From contig DEIB01000056.1 of assembly GCA_002352215.1 (NCBI GenBank), positions 62,001 through 126,000 of the forward strand: 64,000 nucleotides of DNA. Direction: 5' to 3'. The DNA is from Chthonomonas sp. UBA2785 (GTDB lineage Bacteria; Armatimonadota; Fimbriimonadia; Fimbriimonadales; Fimbriimonadaceae). Positions 63,408 through 64,000 of the stretch are shown piece after piece. How positions within the stretch are numbered: the first letter of the stretch is position 1; every line of letters begins with the position of its first letter. The position numbers and the translations under genes are program-made. The notes beneath the pieces are model-generated. The model saw nothing but the letters and a program-made list of their open reading frames with translations, had not been told where the DNA came from and ran no database searches.

Positions 63408-63413
63408 TATAAT
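63408..63413 (+). promoter_or_regulatory. Candidate -10 box (TATAAT) of the ABC ATPase gene
   Basis: Perfect TATAAT, 35 nt before the TTG at 63449, with a ribosome site GCGGAGG at 63430-63436. The -35 region is poor. Confidence 0.5.
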
Positions 63414-63448
63414 CCCGCCCGGACCCTTAGCGGAGGCATGATTCTCTT

Positions 63449-64000
63449 TTGAGCTTAGCGATCGAAACGATTGATCTGGTGAAGACCTACAAACACCGGG
63501 GTGGTGCATCCAACACCGTGGTGGACAACCTGAACTTGCAGGTCGAGTCGGGCGAGATTTTTGGCTTCTTGGGCCCCAACGGCGCCGGGAAGACCACGAC
63601 CATCAAGATGTTGCTCGGCATCATCGGCCAATCCTCCGGGGTGGCCAATGTGCTGGGGCGCGAAGCGGGTGACATCGAGATCCACAAGCGCATTAGCTAC
63701 CTGCCCGAGAAGCCGTACTACTACGAGTACATGAGCGGCTTGGAGCTGGTGGTGTTCTACGCCTCGCTGTTCGGGATTCGGGACAACGACCGCTGCAAGG
63801 AACTCCTCCGCCGCGTGAACCTGGCGAACGACATGAACCGACCGCTGAGCACCTACTCCAAGGGGATGCAGCAGCGCGTGGGCTTGGCGCAGAGCCTGAT
63901 CAACAACCCTGAGTTGCTGTTCTTGGACGAACCGACGGGTGGTCTCGACCCCATCGCTCACATCGAAATCCGCGACCTCATTTTGCAGTTCCGCGAAGAA
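63449..64000 (+). CDS. ABC transporter ATP-binding protein (C-terminal part outside window)
   Basis: The first 184 residues of an ABC ATPase starting at a TTG. Walker A is GFLGPNGAGKTTTIKMLLG (from about residue 41), then the Q-loop region ISYLPEKPYYYEYMSG, the signature TYSKGMQQRVGLAQSL, and Walker B LLFLDEPTGGLDP. The pattern is that of the DrrA/NatA-type ATPases that work with ABC-2 permeases. The permease should follow beyond the window end; the orphan permease at 25749 is a distant alternative. Confidence 0.92.
   Translation, partial: MSLAIETIDLVKTYKHRGGASNTVVDNLNLQVESGEIFGFLGPNGAGKTTTIKMLLGIIGQSSGVANVLGREAGDIEIHKRISYLPEKPYYYEYMSGLELVVFYASLFGIRDNDRCKELLRRVNLANDMNRPLSTYSKGMQQRVGLAQSLINNPELLFLDEPTGGLDPIAHIEIRDLILQFREE

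Overview
The window is a GC-rich (about 60% in lines I counted), gene-dense stretch of a diderm bacterial chromosome. The best guess is a member of Armatimonadota, class Fimbriimonadia. This is inferred from the many FTLIELLVVIAIIAILAAILFPVF-type prepilins, the DUF1501/PSD1/planctomycete-cytochrome trio, and LptF plus an LptD-like protein, which imply an outer membrane with an LPS-type transport route. No plasmid, phage or CRISPR features were seen.

Layout. 1-17.8 kb is a surface-polysaccharide locus: UDP-glucose dehydrogenase, a UbiA-type prenyltransferase, an initiating sugar transferase, an exosortase with its EpsI partner, three glycosyltransferases, Wzy-like polymerase, Wzx-like flippase, a secreted beta-helix protein, a Wzc-like chain-length/ATPase protein, GmhB-like phosphatase and mannose-1-phosphate guanylyltransferase. 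17.8-25.8 kb is one overlapping run: nth, glnE, plsY, an unknown zinc-ribbon membrane protein, lptF, lptD-like. 25.7-40.2 kb is mixed housekeeping: ABC-2 permease, GT-C-like membrane protein, aldo/keto reductase, a tandem-ACT protein coupled to aspartokinase, folP, a glycosyltransferase, MATE transporter, AIM24-like protein, thrS, a small prepilin and a MacB-like permease.

40.26-44.75 kb is a compositional island (60-nt lines of 38% and 48% GC against 60% outside) filled by a single gene for a protein of about 1,430 residues: a long solenoid with about 19 I-G-G-type repeats followed by six membrane segments. 44.7-49.4 kb holds a DUF2200 gene, tRNA-Arg(CCG) and a planctomycete-style DUF1501 / PSD1 / cytochrome c set.

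49.5-60.9 kb is a scattered complex I locus on the minus strand (nuoA, nuoC, nuoD, nuoE, nuoF) with no nuoB. Between nuoC and nuoD sit five tandem, highly similar prepilin-like genes, each with its own downstream hairpin terminator. 60.9-63.4 kb is trpDCF, and the window ends inside an ABC-transporter ATPase gene.

On regulation, at least eleven genes show a TANNNT hexamer ending 6-9 nt before the start codon with no usable Shine-Dalgarno sequence. This pattern is expected of leaderless mRNAs and far exceeds my rough chance estimate of about one. Several strong intrinsic terminators were also found. One of them (16175-16217) overlaps the long reading of the gmhB-like gene and forces a downstream TTG start.
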